A stretch of DNA of 13,938 nt from assembly GCA_900539665.1 (NCBI GenBank), contig UQCV01000058.1, positions 1-13,938 of the forward strand, read 5' to 3'. The translations under genes and the position numbers were made by a program. Positions 1-6,939 of the stretch are shown here, piece by piece (the first letter of the stretch is position 1; each line of letters opens with the position of its first letter). Under the pieces are notes generated by a model. That model did not search any database, was not told the DNA's origin, and saw nothing but the letters and a program-made list of their open reading frames with translations. The stretch is from an uncultured Succinivibrionaceae bacterium. Its GTDB lineage: Bacteria; Pseudomonadota; Gammaproteobacteria; Enterobacterales; Succinivibrionaceae.

Positions 1-29
1 ATTTTCAAATTCGAACGCTTCGGATCCTT

Positions 30-311
30 TCAGATGAATGGGAGTCTATGTACCAGAAATTCCTGGAATAAAAAATTTAGGAGGTTATTCCAAGGGGTTA
101 AATAACAAATTTGAACCGCGAAATGTCGGTTCCATGGCAGAATCTCCTCAAGAAGCTCTGACATGTTGCGATACTTAGGGTCGGTAATGCGACTAAATAT
201 GTACATTAAGTACTTTTCTGGGTCTAGGTTGTTTAATTGAGCGGTGTGATTTATGGTGAAATAGCCAGCAACAACAGTACCACCATGATTATTGTTGCAG
301 AAGAGATGTAG
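30..311 (-). pseudogene. IS66-family transposase C-terminal remnant
   Basis: The minus-strand reading frame over this stretch carries the C-terminal signature of IS66 TnpC (DDE) transposases: a segment like LFCNNNHGG, then HTAQLNNLDPEKYL, then an ILPWN motif near 129-143. This matches the family pattern of a small-residue segment, TA-x-x-NG-LDP-x-x-YL and a terminal LPWN. Only the last 60-70 residues of the transposase are present; the catalytic core, tnpA, tnpB and the element's terminal repeats are absent. The frame runs on about 33 codons past LPWN, which suggests the native stop was lost. It continues upstream, without a stop, into a NERD-domain segment, so the apparent 137-codon ORF starting at 443 is a chimera made by deletion or recombination. 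It is unlikely to be functional. Confidence 0.68.
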
Positions 312-601
312 GTTAGCCACTTCCTGACCATTGCGGAACCAAGCATAGTCGTCTCCTTTCAGATTGCCTGCCCAGTCCTTGTTCTCAATATGGTAGAGGG
401 CATGAGGAGTCACCACCAAACAGTCATACTCCCAATATTTCATGATGCGGTTTGGTCCCGTAATCGCTATGTTACAATTGGGAATAATGTAAAAAAAATG
501 TAAAAATTGTCAGGCAACTTCACCGACAGAAAATCCAGCAAGCGCTGTTCTCCGGCATTGACCGATCCATCGTCATGAGGAGGTCTTTTAATGATTGCCA
601 T
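311..601 (-). pseudogene. NERD-domain protein, N-terminal half, frameshifted and truncated
   Basis: NERD (nuclease-related domain) proteins are often found with helicase or restriction-like genes. Reading from the ATG at 599-601 gives a typical start (MAIIKRPPHDDGSVNAGEQ...LLDFL), but this frame ends at a stop at 467-469. The sequence resumes in another frame as NIAITGPNRIMKYWEYDCLV, followed by the NERD core HIENKDWAGNL and an AWFRNG motif. Joining the frames at the repeated Tyr-Ile codons restores one continuous NERD N-terminus. The break is explained by an 11-base near-duplication (TTTTTTACATT on the minus strand, about 489-502). After the AWFRNGQEVAN segment the homology ends and IS66 sequence takes over near 311, so the C-terminal half is missing. 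The gene is broken twice. The domain call is from motif recognition only. Confidence 0.66.
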
Positions 602-613
602 AATATTTTGTTT

Positions 614-766
614 TTAATTGTTGTCAAGTATATTTTTCAGTCTGTCAATGATACGTTCAGCTCTTAGCGGAATTTCTTTCTGCAAGAGATAAAAAAACTC
701 CCAGTTTTTCAATCCAGCAAATGACCAGCAAATAGAATCAGCTTGATAAGGTACTGATTCTGAATG
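614..766 (-). pseudogene. possible 3' end of a gene upstream of the NERD gene
   Basis: The minus strand is open from a stop at 767-769 to a TAA at 614-616. It encodes a tail that reads KNWEFFYLLQKEIPLRAERI and ends IIDRLKNILDNN. The amphipathic, charged composition looks like real coding sequence, and its stop lies 12 bases before the NERD ATG at 601, which is the spacing of an operon pair. There is no start codon, and its 5' part overlaps one of the 11-base-period repeats, so it is at best the remnant of a longer gene. I do not recognise the family. It could also be chance open sequence. Confidence 0.3.
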
Positions 767-993
767 CTAATCATCATAGAAGGCACGTTTCAGCAAATGA
801 CCGGCAAATAGAATTTGCCATGTAACTGAAACGGCTATGGTATCCTAATGCTTCGTGATTATAGCCGAATTATAACCGAAGCCAACTTGCATTTGCTTGA
901 GTGAATGCGCTTTACAAAGACGAAAGAACATTATAACCGAATTTATAACCGCAATTCATCTCAGCAAATGACCAGCAAATGACCAGCAAATAG
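715..993. repeat. dispersed short tandem repeats with 11-base period
   Basis: The unit CAGCAAATGAC occurs in about two tandem copies at 715-735, about two at 791-811 (second copy CGGCAAATAG) and three at 962-993. Each array ends in GCAAATAG. A second unrelated unit, ATTATAACCGA, is tandem at 858-879 (first copy ATTATAGCCGA) and again near 930-951. An 11-base period does not preserve a reading frame, and no ORF of useful length spans the arrays on either strand. The stretch therefore looks like decayed coding or intergenic DNA in which slippage-type duplications accumulated. No function is assigned. Confidence 0.7.
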
Positions 994-1196
994 GACCTGT
1001 ATCACAAGCCACTGATAATCAAGCTGTATTTAATGATGGAGCTTACTTCTCTGAAGTTGTTGGTAAGAAGAAGGATTTATTTAAAGCCTTAGATATATCT
1101 CTGCCTGAAGATGAAATGGGCGTAAGCTATGAGGAAGATGACAAGGTAGGTGTAGACGATGAAGATTATACTAATGTAGAGGATCTTCCTGTCTAA
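972..1196 (+). pseudogene. orphan C-terminal fragment of an unidentified protein
   Basis: The plus strand is open from just after a TGA at 969-971 to tandem TAA TAA stops at 1194-1199. The peptide is coherent: a segment EVVGKKKDLFKALDISLPED followed by a very acidic tail rich in Asp, Glu and Val ending in EDLPV. There is no start codon, and the first residues come from the CAGCAAATGAC repeat array, so the gene's 5' part has been lost or replaced at about 993. The basic KKKDLFKAL helix followed by a tail recalls the C-terminus of some large DDE transposases (IS1634-like). That is a weak resemblance and should not be taken as an identification. A hairpin follows the stop at once, as expected for a genuine gene end. 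Confidence 0.45.
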
Positions 1197-1202
1197 TAAA
1201 GG

Positions 1203-1227
1203 AATACCCCCAATAGTTGGGGGTATT
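1203..1227 (+). terminator. hairpin after the orphan gene end
   Basis: An 11-bp perfect stem (AATACCCCCAA / TTGGGGGTATT) has a 3-base loop and lies 4 bases after the double stop of the 972-1196 fragment. The T-run after it is short, so it may be a weak or factor-assisted terminator. Confidence 0.55.
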
Positions 1228-1278
1228 TGCCCATATTGCTAGATATATAAAAATCCGCAAAATATGGGCTTTGGGGCA

Positions 1279-1307
1279 CCTAAATTACATTTAGGCTAAT
1301 TTTTTTG
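1279..1307 (+). terminator. AT-rich hairpin with T-tract
   Basis: The arms CCTAAAT and ATTTAGG flank a 3-base loop and are followed by CTAA and seven T residues on the plus strand. It could be a second terminator for plus-strand transcription converging on yebC. The stem is short and weak. Confidence 0.4.
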
Positions 1308-1323
1308 TTAGATGTGTCTTTAC

Positions 1324-1347
1324 ACTTAACTACCTAACTACTTAACT
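1324..1347. repeat. three tandem 8-base repeats
   Basis: ACTTAACT, ACCTAACT and ACTTAACT lie head to tail, with a degenerate fourth unit ATTTGGTT. They sit 10 bases beyond the yebC stop codon. No function is evident. Confidence 0.6.
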
Positions 1348-1357
1348 ATTTGGTTAA

Positions 1358-2101
1358 TTATTCCAAAGTAGCAGCGATTTCGTCAGGGATTACACCATTG
1401 TGGTAAACTTCCTGAACGTCATCGAGGTCTTCAAGGTAATCAACAAGCTTCATGAAAGTTTCAGCATGGTCAGCGTCAAGTTCAGCATCGGTAGAAGCAA
1501 TCATTGAAACCTTAGCGCTATCTGGCTTAAGTCCAGCCTTTTCAAGAGCATCGAGCACATCACCGAAACCTTCTGGAGTGGTGAATACGTCGATTGAACC
1601 ATCGTCGTTAGTCACAACGTCATCAGCACCAGCTTCAAGAGCTGCTTCCATTACCTTTTCTTCATCAGCTGATTCGTAGCTAATTACACCCTTCTTAGAG
1701 AAGAGGTAAGATACAGAACCATCAGTACCAAGGTTACCGCCAAACTTTGAGAAGCCGTGACGTACGTCAGATACAGTACGCTTACGGTTATCAGTCATAC
1801 ATTCAACCATGAAGGCAGTGCCACAAGGGCCGTAACCTTCATACACAATGGTTTCAAGTTCTGCACCTTCACCACCGCCAACACCACGTTCTACTGCACG
1901 CTTAACAGTATCACGGGTCATATTCTGAGAAAGAGCAGCAGCTACTGCAGCACGGAGACGTGGATTTGAGTTTTCATCAGCGCCGCCGATACGAGCAGCA
2001 GTGGTAATTTCACGAATAAGCTTAGTAAAAATCTTACCACGCTTAGCATCCTGAGCAGCTTTGCGGAAACGGATATTGGCCCATTTACTATGTCCTGACA
2101 T
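1358..2101 (-). CDS. yebC: YebC/PmpR (TACO1) family protein
   Basis: A 247-residue protein of the YebC/TACO1 family, the same size as E. coli YebC (246). The signature MSGHSKWANIRFRKAAQDAK, the VGGG-x-GAELETIVYEGYGP segment and the ending DDVQEVYHNGVIPDEIAATL are all intact, covering the three-domain fold. Family members act in the cytoplasm. They were first described as transcriptional regulators, and more recent work links several of them to translation of proline-rich or other stalling sequences. The start is supported by AGAGAGGA about 6 bases before the ATG. It follows aspS on the same strand after 139 bases that contain an aspS terminator, so it probably has its own promoter or depends on read-through. 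In many gammaproteobacteria yebC is followed by ruvC; here it is followed by decayed mobile DNA. Confidence 0.97.
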   Translation of the reverse strand: MSGHSKWANIRFRKAAQDAKRGKIFTKLIREITTAARIGGADENSNPRLRAAVAAALSQNMTRDTVKRAVERGVGGGEGAELETIVYEGYGPCGTAFMVECMTDNRKRTVSDVRHGFSKFGGNLGTDGSVSYLFSKKGVISYESADEEKVMEAALEAGADDVVTNDDGSIDVFTTPEGFGDVLDALEKAGLKPDSAKVSMIASTDAELDADHAETFMKLVDYLEDLDDVQEVYHNGVIPDEIAATLE

Positions 2102-2197
2102 AGTGTCCTCTCTTTATTTCTACTTTAGTGCTTAACGGGCAACCCCGTAAGCCAATTAAAATCTGTTCCGGCAATCCGGAATGAACGATATTTTATC

Positions 2198-2232
2198 AAA
2201 AATCCCTCTGTTAGCCAAACTACGCAGAGGGA
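2198..2232 (-). terminator. intrinsic terminator after aspS
   Basis: On the minus strand an 8-bp perfect stem TCCCTCTG / CAGAGGGA with a 14-base loop is followed directly by TTTTT. It starts 9 bases beyond the aspS stop and separates aspS from yebC. A second small hairpin, TTCCGG-CAAT-CCGGAA, lies at 2166-2181. Confidence 0.8.
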
Positions 2233-2240
2233 CTAAATTC

Positions 2241-4016
2241 TTACTTTTCGATATCAGTGCAATTGATAGCAAGTTCAGTAAGCGCATCAGCCGCAGCATA
2301 ACTTGGAGCATCGGTCATAAGACAAGCTGCTGCCGTAGTCTTAGGGAAGGCAATTACGTCACGAATGTTATCAGTACCAGTAAGAAGCATGGTCAAACGG
2401 TCAAGACCAAAGGCTAAGCCTGCATGTGGTGGAGTACCATACTTAAGGGCGTCAAGTAAGAAGCCAAACTTTTCACGTTGCTGTTGTTCATCAATACCGA
2501 GAACCTCAAACACTGCTTGCTGCATTTCTTCTTTGTGAATACGTACAGAACCGCCACCTACTTCATAGCCATTGATAACCATGTCATAAGCATCAGCGTA
2601 AACTGAATATGGATCATTCTTAAGATCTTCAGCTGTACAATTGCTTGGAGCGGTAAATGGATGGTGCATTGCTGTGATAGAACCATCTTGAGCTTCTTCG
2701 AACATTGGGAAGTTAACCACCCAAAGAGCCTTGAAGCCATCAGCAACTAAGTCAAGATCCTTACCAGCCTTAAGACGAAGTGCCCCAAGAGCGTTGCAAA
2801 CTACCATCTTCTTAGGATCAGCACCAAAGAAAATAATATCGCCAGCTTCAGCCTTAACGCGCGCTAAAATGCCATTTACGATGTCGTCAGACAAGAACTT
2901 AGCAATTGGAGATTGAACACCTTCAATACCCTTATTAAGTTCCTTAACCTTCATCCAAGCAAGGCCCTTAGCCCCGTAGATACCAACGAACTTAGTGTAT
3001 TCATCGATGATCTTACGAGTAGTCTTTTCTGCGCCACCAGGCATACGAAGAGCAGCCACACGGCCCTTACCGCCTTCTAAAGCCCCAGTAAAGACAGAGA
3101 AACCACAATCTTTAACTAAGTCATCAATATCCACAATTTCAGTTGGGATACGAAGATCTGGCTTATCAGAACCATACTTGCTCATCGCTTCATCCCAAGT
3201 CATAACTGGGTAAGCGCCAAGTTCAACCCCAAGAACGTCGTTCCACAAACCACGGATCATTTTTTCCATGATTTCACGAACGTCATCAGAGGTCATGAAT
3301 GAAGTTTCCACATCGATCTGAGTAAATTCAGGCTGTCTATCAGCGCGTAAATCTTCATCTCTAAAGCACTTAGTGATCTGATAATAACGATCGAAACCAC
3401 TCATCATCAACAACTGCTTAAAGAGCTGTGGAGACTGCGGAAGAGCATAAAACTTACCGTGATGAATACGGCTAGGTACCAAGTAGTCACGAGCCCCTTC
3501 TGGAGTTGCTTTACAAAGCATTGGGGTTTCGGTATCAAGGAAGCCATTAGCATCTAAGAAGTTACGTACATAACTAGTAATGTGAGCACGAGTCTTAAAA
3601 CGAGCTAACATTTCAGGACGACGTAAGTCAATATAACGATACTTTAAACGCTGTTCTTCAGTGTTTTCCTGATTAAAATCGAGTGGTAATGGTTCTGAAC
3701 GATTGATGATTTCAAGTTCAGTAGCCATAACCTCTACCTTACCGGTAGCCATGTTGGCATTAATCTGGGATTCAGGACGGGCTTTAACAATACCCTTAAC
3801 CTTAATACAAAATTCATTTCTTAACTGAGAAGCAATTTCATGAGCTTCCTTTTGATCAGGATCGAAATAAACCTGTACGATACCAGCCTTATCGCGCATA
3901 TCGATAAAAATAAGGCCACCTAAATCTCGTCTGCGGTTCACCCAACCACAGAGCACAACTTCACGGTCTAACGAATCTTCGCGAACGTCACCGCAGTAAA
4001 TTGAGCGCATTGACAT
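2241..4016 (-). CDS. aspS: aspartyl-tRNA synthetase
   Basis: Class II aminoacyl-tRNA synthetase that charges tRNA-Asp with aspartate using ATP in the cytoplasm. It has 591 residues (E. coli AspRS 590). The N-terminal OB-fold anticodon-binding domain is visible as VVLCGWVNRRRDLGGLIFID (about 20-39). The catalytic core has motif 2 (CFRDEDLRADRQPEFTQID, about 217-235) and motif 3 (GLAFGLDRL, about 533-541). The insertion (GAD-type) domain typical of bacterial AspRS lies between them. Two starts are possible: the ATG at 4016 (MSMRSIYCG) and the ATG at 4010, which aligns better with E. coli MRTEYCG. An AAGGG lies about 14 bases before the first ATG, a long spacing. A good -10 (TATAAT) sits at 4106-4101, and the gene ends in a strong terminator. 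No anomalies were seen in the coding sequence. Confidence 0.98.
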   Translation of the reverse strand: MSMRSIYCGDVREDSLDREVVLCGWVNRRRDLGGLIFIDMRDKAGIVQVYFDPDQKEAHEIASQLRNEFCIKVKGIVKARPESQINANMATGKVEVMATELEIINRSEPLPLDFNQENTEEQRLKYRYIDLRRPEMLARFKTRAHITSYVRNFLDANGFLDTETPMLCKATPEGARDYLVPSRIHHGKFYALPQSPQLFKQLLMMSGFDRYYQITKCFRDEDLRADRQPEFTQIDVETSFMTSDDVREIMEKMIRGLWNDVLGVELGAYPVMTWDEAMSKYGSDKPDLRIPTEIVDIDDLVKDCGFSVFTGALEGGKGRVAALRMPGGAEKTTRKIIDEYTKFVGIYGAKGLAWMKVKELNKGIEGVQSPIAKFLSDDIVNGILARVKAEAGDIIFFGADPKKMVVCNALGALRLKAGKDLDLVADGFKALWVVNFPMFEEAQDGSITAMHHPFTAPSNCTAEDLKNDPYSVYADAYDMVINGYEVGGGSVRIHKEEMQQAVFEVLGIDEQQQREKFGFLLDALKYGTPPHAGLAFGLDRLTMLLTGTDNIRDVIAFPKTTAAACLMTDAPSYAAADALTELAINCTDIEK

Positions 4017-4100
4017 AATAAAAAATTACCCTTGGCTCCCAAATGCCACAAAAAACCAAAACTGCCACGCAGTATTCGGCGAAAAAAAACTTAACGGCTT

Positions 4101-4132
4101 ATTATATACCATTATCTATAAGTGCACTTATA
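4101..4132 (-). promoter_or_regulatory. aspS promoter -10 with a 16-bp palindrome at the -35 position
   Basis: On the minus strand TATAAT (4106-4101) lies 85 bases before the aspS ATG. The region where a -35 box should be has no TTGACA-like match. It holds instead a perfect 16-base palindrome, TATAAGTGCACTTATA (4117-4132). This is a candidate operator or activator site; no regulator is identified. Confidence 0.5.
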
Positions 4133-4148
4133 CAATTTGCAAACAGCA

Positions 4149-4190
4149 AAGCCAAAAATACAGACGTTTATACGTCCATACTTTTGGCTT
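4149..4190 (-). terminator. long imperfect hairpin between rimO and aspS
   Basis: AAGCCAAAA (4149-4157) pairs with TTTTGGCTT (4182-4190), and an inner GACGT/ACGTC extends the stem around a 4-base loop. It lies about 50 bases beyond the rimO stop and just upstream of the aspS promoter. There is no clean T-run after it, so termination of rimO here is an inference. Confidence 0.45.
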
Positions 4191-4239
4191 AAGACCATAA
4201 ATGATTAAAAAACTCGCGATTGTTAATTAAACAAGGGGG

Positions 4240-5547
4240 TTACGGGAGGATAATTTCCCCTGTTAAATCGTAATCATCACTACCCGTAATCTTAGCTTTA
4301 ACAATTGAACCAGGTCCTACAGGGGTAAAACCTGTTTTGGTAAGATTAACAATACCATCAATATCAGGAGCATCCCCCTTAGTACGCCCGATAATACCTT
4401 CTGGAGTAGCGCTATCGATAATTACGTCTTGAATGGTTCCAACTTTAGCTGCTAAACAAGCGCGAGAAATCTCTTGTTGTACCATCATAAAACGGTCTAA
4501 GCGTTCTTGTTTTTCTTCTTCTGGAATTTGATCAGGAAGTTCGTTAGCATCGGCTGCGTGCACTGGACTATAAGCAAAGCAGCCAACTCGTTCTAACCGC
4601 GCTTCCTTGATAAAATCGAGCAGTTCGCAAAATTCTTCTTCAGTTTCCCCCGGGAACCCCACAATAAAAGTAGAACGAATAATCAAATCAGGGCAAATTT
4701 GACGCCATCTAGCAATATTCTCTAAATTACGGTCATGATCCCCTGGTCGCTTCATCAATTTTAAAATACGGCGATTTACATGCTGCATAGGTACATCCAT
4801 ATATGGAAGTACTAGCCCTTGGGCCATTTGTTCAATCAAACGATCAACATGAGGGTAAGGATAAGCATAGTGAACTCGAAGCCATAGCTTTAACTTAGCA
4901 AGTTCTTCTGTTAAAGCATATAAATCCCCTCGGTCATGCCCTGCAAATGAGCGATAACCCGCATCACTACCATAAGCCGTGGTATCTTGAGCCACAACCA
5001 AAAGCTCTTTAACCCCATTATCGCGATAAGCTTGCGCTGTTTCTAAAATTTGTTCCGGGGCAAATGATGAAAGCTTGCCTCTGATTTTTGGAATAATGCA
5101 GAAACTACAACGGTGCGAACACCCTTCAGAAATCTTTAAATAAGCGTAATGAGAAGGAGTTAAACGCACCCCGCCTTTTGGCACTCTAAGTGGTTTTTGA
5201 CAAGCTCCGACCGGTAGTTCACGGTGGACAATATCCATAACTTCAAGGGGGCTATGTGGCCCTGTGATCCCACATACCTGAGGAAAATATTCACGAATCA
5301 AATCGGTTCTTGGACCTAAACATCCAGTTACTAAGACTTTATGACAATGTTCAAGCGCTTCACCAATAGCATCCATCGATTCATCAATTGCCGAATCTAT
5401 AAAACCACAAGTGTTGATAATCACAAGATCTGAATCATCATAACTCGAACTCACTTGATACCCATCTTTCATAAGTAGAGTAATAATATTTTGCGAGTCT
5501 ACGAGATTTTTCGGACACCCAAGAGAAACAAAACCAATCTTGTTCAT
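4240..5547 (-). CDS. rimO: ribosomal protein S12 methylthiotransferase
   Basis: A radical-SAM methylthiotransferase that adds a methylthio group to a conserved aspartate of ribosomal protein S12. Counting from the ATG at 5547 (435 residues), the N-terminal UPF0004 domain has cluster cysteines C11 (SLGCPKN), C47 (NTCGF) and C76 (TGCLG). The radical-SAM motif is SEGCSHRCSFC (C143, C147, C150), followed by IPKIRGKLSS, which marks RimO rather than MiaB. A C-terminal TRAM-type domain follows. The start is uncertain: the frame stays open upstream to a GTG at 5556 and TTGs at 5559 and 5574. None has a convincing Shine-Dalgarno, and the AAAGG before 5547 is too close to the ATG. The 5547 start gives MNKIGFVSLGCPKN, matching the family's usual short N-terminus. 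An extended -10 upstream supports separate transcription. Confidence 0.95.
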   Translation of the reverse strand: MNKIGFVSLGCPKNLVDSQNIITLLMKDGYQVSSSYDDSDLVIINTCGFIDSAIDESMDAIGEALEHCHKVLVTGCLGPRTDLIREYFPQVCGITGPHSPLEVMDIVHRELPVGACQKPLRVPKGGVRLTPSHYAYLKISEGCSHRCSFCIIPKIRGKLSSFAPEQILETAQAYRDNGVKELLVVAQDTTAYGSDAGYRSFAGHDRGDLYALTEELAKLKLWLRVHYAYPYPHVDRLIEQMAQGLVLPYMDVPMQHVNRRILKLMKRPGDHDRNLENIARWRQICPDLIIRSTFIVGFPGETEEEFCELLDFIKEARLERVGCFAYSPVHAADANELPDQIPEEEKQERLDRFMMVQQEISRACLAAKVGTIQDVIIDSATPEGIIGRTKGDAPDIDGIVNLTKTGFTPVGPGSIVKAKITGSDDYDLTGEIILP

Positions 5548-5608
5548 ACCTTTCACCAAATTACCACTGTCCAAATGAACAGCTTTATTTCACACTAAAT
5601 TAGGGGGA

Positions 5609-5617
5609 ATTATAGCA
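5609..5617 (-). promoter_or_regulatory. rimO extended -10 promoter
   Basis: On the minus strand TGCTATAAT (5617-5609) is a perfect extended -10, 61 bases before the ATG at 5547. No good -35 is visible, which is usual for extended -10 promoters. Confidence 0.55.
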
Positions 5618-5742
5618 TAGCCAAATATTTTTCAGCATCTACAATAGCGTTATAGGCTCATTTCCTAACAAAAACCTTTAGCCATCAGCGCTAGATTGTA
5701 ACCATTTCAAGCCTGTTTAACTAAAAATTTTAAAGCCATAAA

Positions 5743-6684
5743 TTAAGCCTTCACATCATTTACCATTAAATTTTGACTGTTTGGTTTTAACTTTGCACGG
5801 CGCCACTTAAAGCCACAAATTATCCCACCTACCAAAATAACAATCATCATGCCTAAATGGAGCCAGAACAACTCTAAACAACGAGCTTTTCGTTCCTTGG
5901 TATATTGACGCAGTCCTTGTTTTGAATCGATAAGAACGTATTTCTTATCAAATTCTCTATAATAAATCCTCCCCCGAATAGGCCCTGGTTCGTGGTACTT
6001 TCTGGTAGCCTCTTCTTTATCAGTATAGAGCTGACTAATAGCTCTTCTCCGAAGTTTATCATTATAGCTATAGGTTACGGTATAGTACGAATTACTAATA
6101 CCTCGATAAAAATCTAAACCATCTGGAAAATATTTCTTCCCAAAGCTCCCAGTCATAAATATATACGCCCAAAAGGTGTTAAATCTATCTTCAAAAGTTC
6201 GATTTTCAATGGTTAAATCAATCGGCCAAAACTCATTTAAACAAGCCCGATCTTCATCATTTTCCTCGGTTTCTTCGATGTTTATATCTTCATCATCAAC
6301 CTCTTCATCTCCACATGAAAATTGGCTACTGACAGTCCTTGATACATCTTTATAAAACGAAGTTTTTCCTTCAACATTGGCGGCATAATAAAGAGCAGGA
6401 GTTTGGAACACCAAATAACACAAAAAACTCCCTATGGCCCAAAAAAGGAAGATTCCCCCAAATAAACTTAAGAACCCTAAAGCAAACTTATAAGCAATAA
6501 CAAACAGCCACCAGATTACTAACAAAAGATCTACAAATAGCCCTTGCTCAAAGATTCTAGATGATTTATGTGAGGCCCAACTTGAATTTTTAGCTTGCGC
6601 TAATTTTTGCTTTTTTGGCAGGAAATTGTGACTTTTGGGAGGGATTTTTCCCCCAACTTGAATAGGAAGTTTCTTTTTTTTCAT
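5743..6684 (-). CDS. unrecognised membrane protein with acidic loop
   Basis: I do not recognise this gene. From the ATG at 6684 it encodes 313 residues. A TTG 12 bases upstream (6696) would add four residues, and neither start has a strong Shine-Dalgarno. The first ~48 residues are very Lys-rich and probably cytoplasmic. Residues about 50-95 form one or two long hydrophobic segments (LLLVIWWLFVIAY and FLSLFGGIFLFWAIGSFLCYLV). A loop with a strongly acidic run (about 126-145, nearly all Asp/Glu) follows, then a folded-looking region, then a C-terminal transmembrane segment (LFWLHLGMMIVILVGGIICG) and a basic tail. The segment DFYRGISNSYYTVTYSYNDK...AISQLYTDKEEA resembles DLYWKLKSKYYEVDYR...VLKILYSDESEA in the next gene upstream, so the two look like diverged paralogues. 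Same strand, 243-base gap, possibly co-transcribed. Confidence 0.8.
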   Translation of the reverse strand: MKKKKLPIQVGGKIPPKSHNFLPKKQKLAQAKNSSWASHKSSRIFEQGLFVDLLLVIWWLFVIAYKFALGFLSLFGGIFLFWAIGSFLCYLVFQTPALYYAANVEGKTSFYKDVSRTVSSQFSCGDEEVDDEDINIEETEENDEDRACLNEFWPIDLTIENRTFEDRFNTFWAYIFMTGSFGKKYFPDGLDFYRGISNSYYTVTYSYNDKLRRRAISQLYTDKEEATRKYHEPGPIRGRIYYREFDKKYVLIDSKQGLRQYTKERKARCLELFWLHLGMMIVILVGGIICGFKWRRAKLKPNSQNLMVNDVKA

Positions 6685-6939
6685 GACTTTTACCAATAGA
6701 CACTAGTTGAGGCTTTTTCAATGACTAGACTTCAACTAAGTTCAAGTTCCGATTAAGCTACCTCACCTTATCTAATTTACATGTTTAGTCTTGTTTTTTA
6801 GATTAGGTTAGTTTGAGTTTAGCTTTGCTTTTTTCGTCTTGTTTCTTTTCGGTTTAGTTGTTTGGAGCAGATTTGAGGTAGATAAACCACAACTTTGAAC
6901 CTAATCAGTATCATAAGCGTGGCCTGCTCTTGTGGCTTG
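6685..6939. other. intergenic gap between the two membrane-protein genes
   Basis: No gene is visible. The minus strand is purine-rich around 6790-6860. A near-palindrome, ACTTCAACTAAGTTCAAGT, lies at about 6728-6746. No convincing terminator or promoter was found, so the two flanking genes may be one transcription unit. Confidence 0.5.

Noticed and set aside
30..443. A single 137-residue hypothetical protein
   Set aside because: Its two halves belong to unrelated families (NERD and IS66 TnpC) and its true 5' part lies in another frame up to 601, so it is a chimera of remnants rather than a gene.
715..993. CRISPR array
   Set aside because: Units are about 11 bases, directly tandem or irregularly scattered, with no regular spacers and no cas genes.
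715..993. Peptide repeat reading QQMTSK in the plus strand as a real protein tail
   Set aside because: The 11-base period rotates the frame, and stops end each copy within a few codons.
1452..1969. Plus-strand ORFs inside yebC (also several within aspS and the cyclase gene)
   Set aside because: They are antisense or out-of-frame shadows of strongly conserved genes, with no ribosome sites or recognisable motifs.
5743..6684. Integrative-element membrane protein (TIGR03747-like)
   Set aside because: Only the general topology is similar; no shared motif and no other conjugation genes are present.
6897..6935. TTGACA on the minus strand at about 6939-6934 as a promoter for the downstream membrane gene
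   Set aside because: No -10 at 16-18 bases; the nearest TATGAT-like sequence is about 22 bases away.
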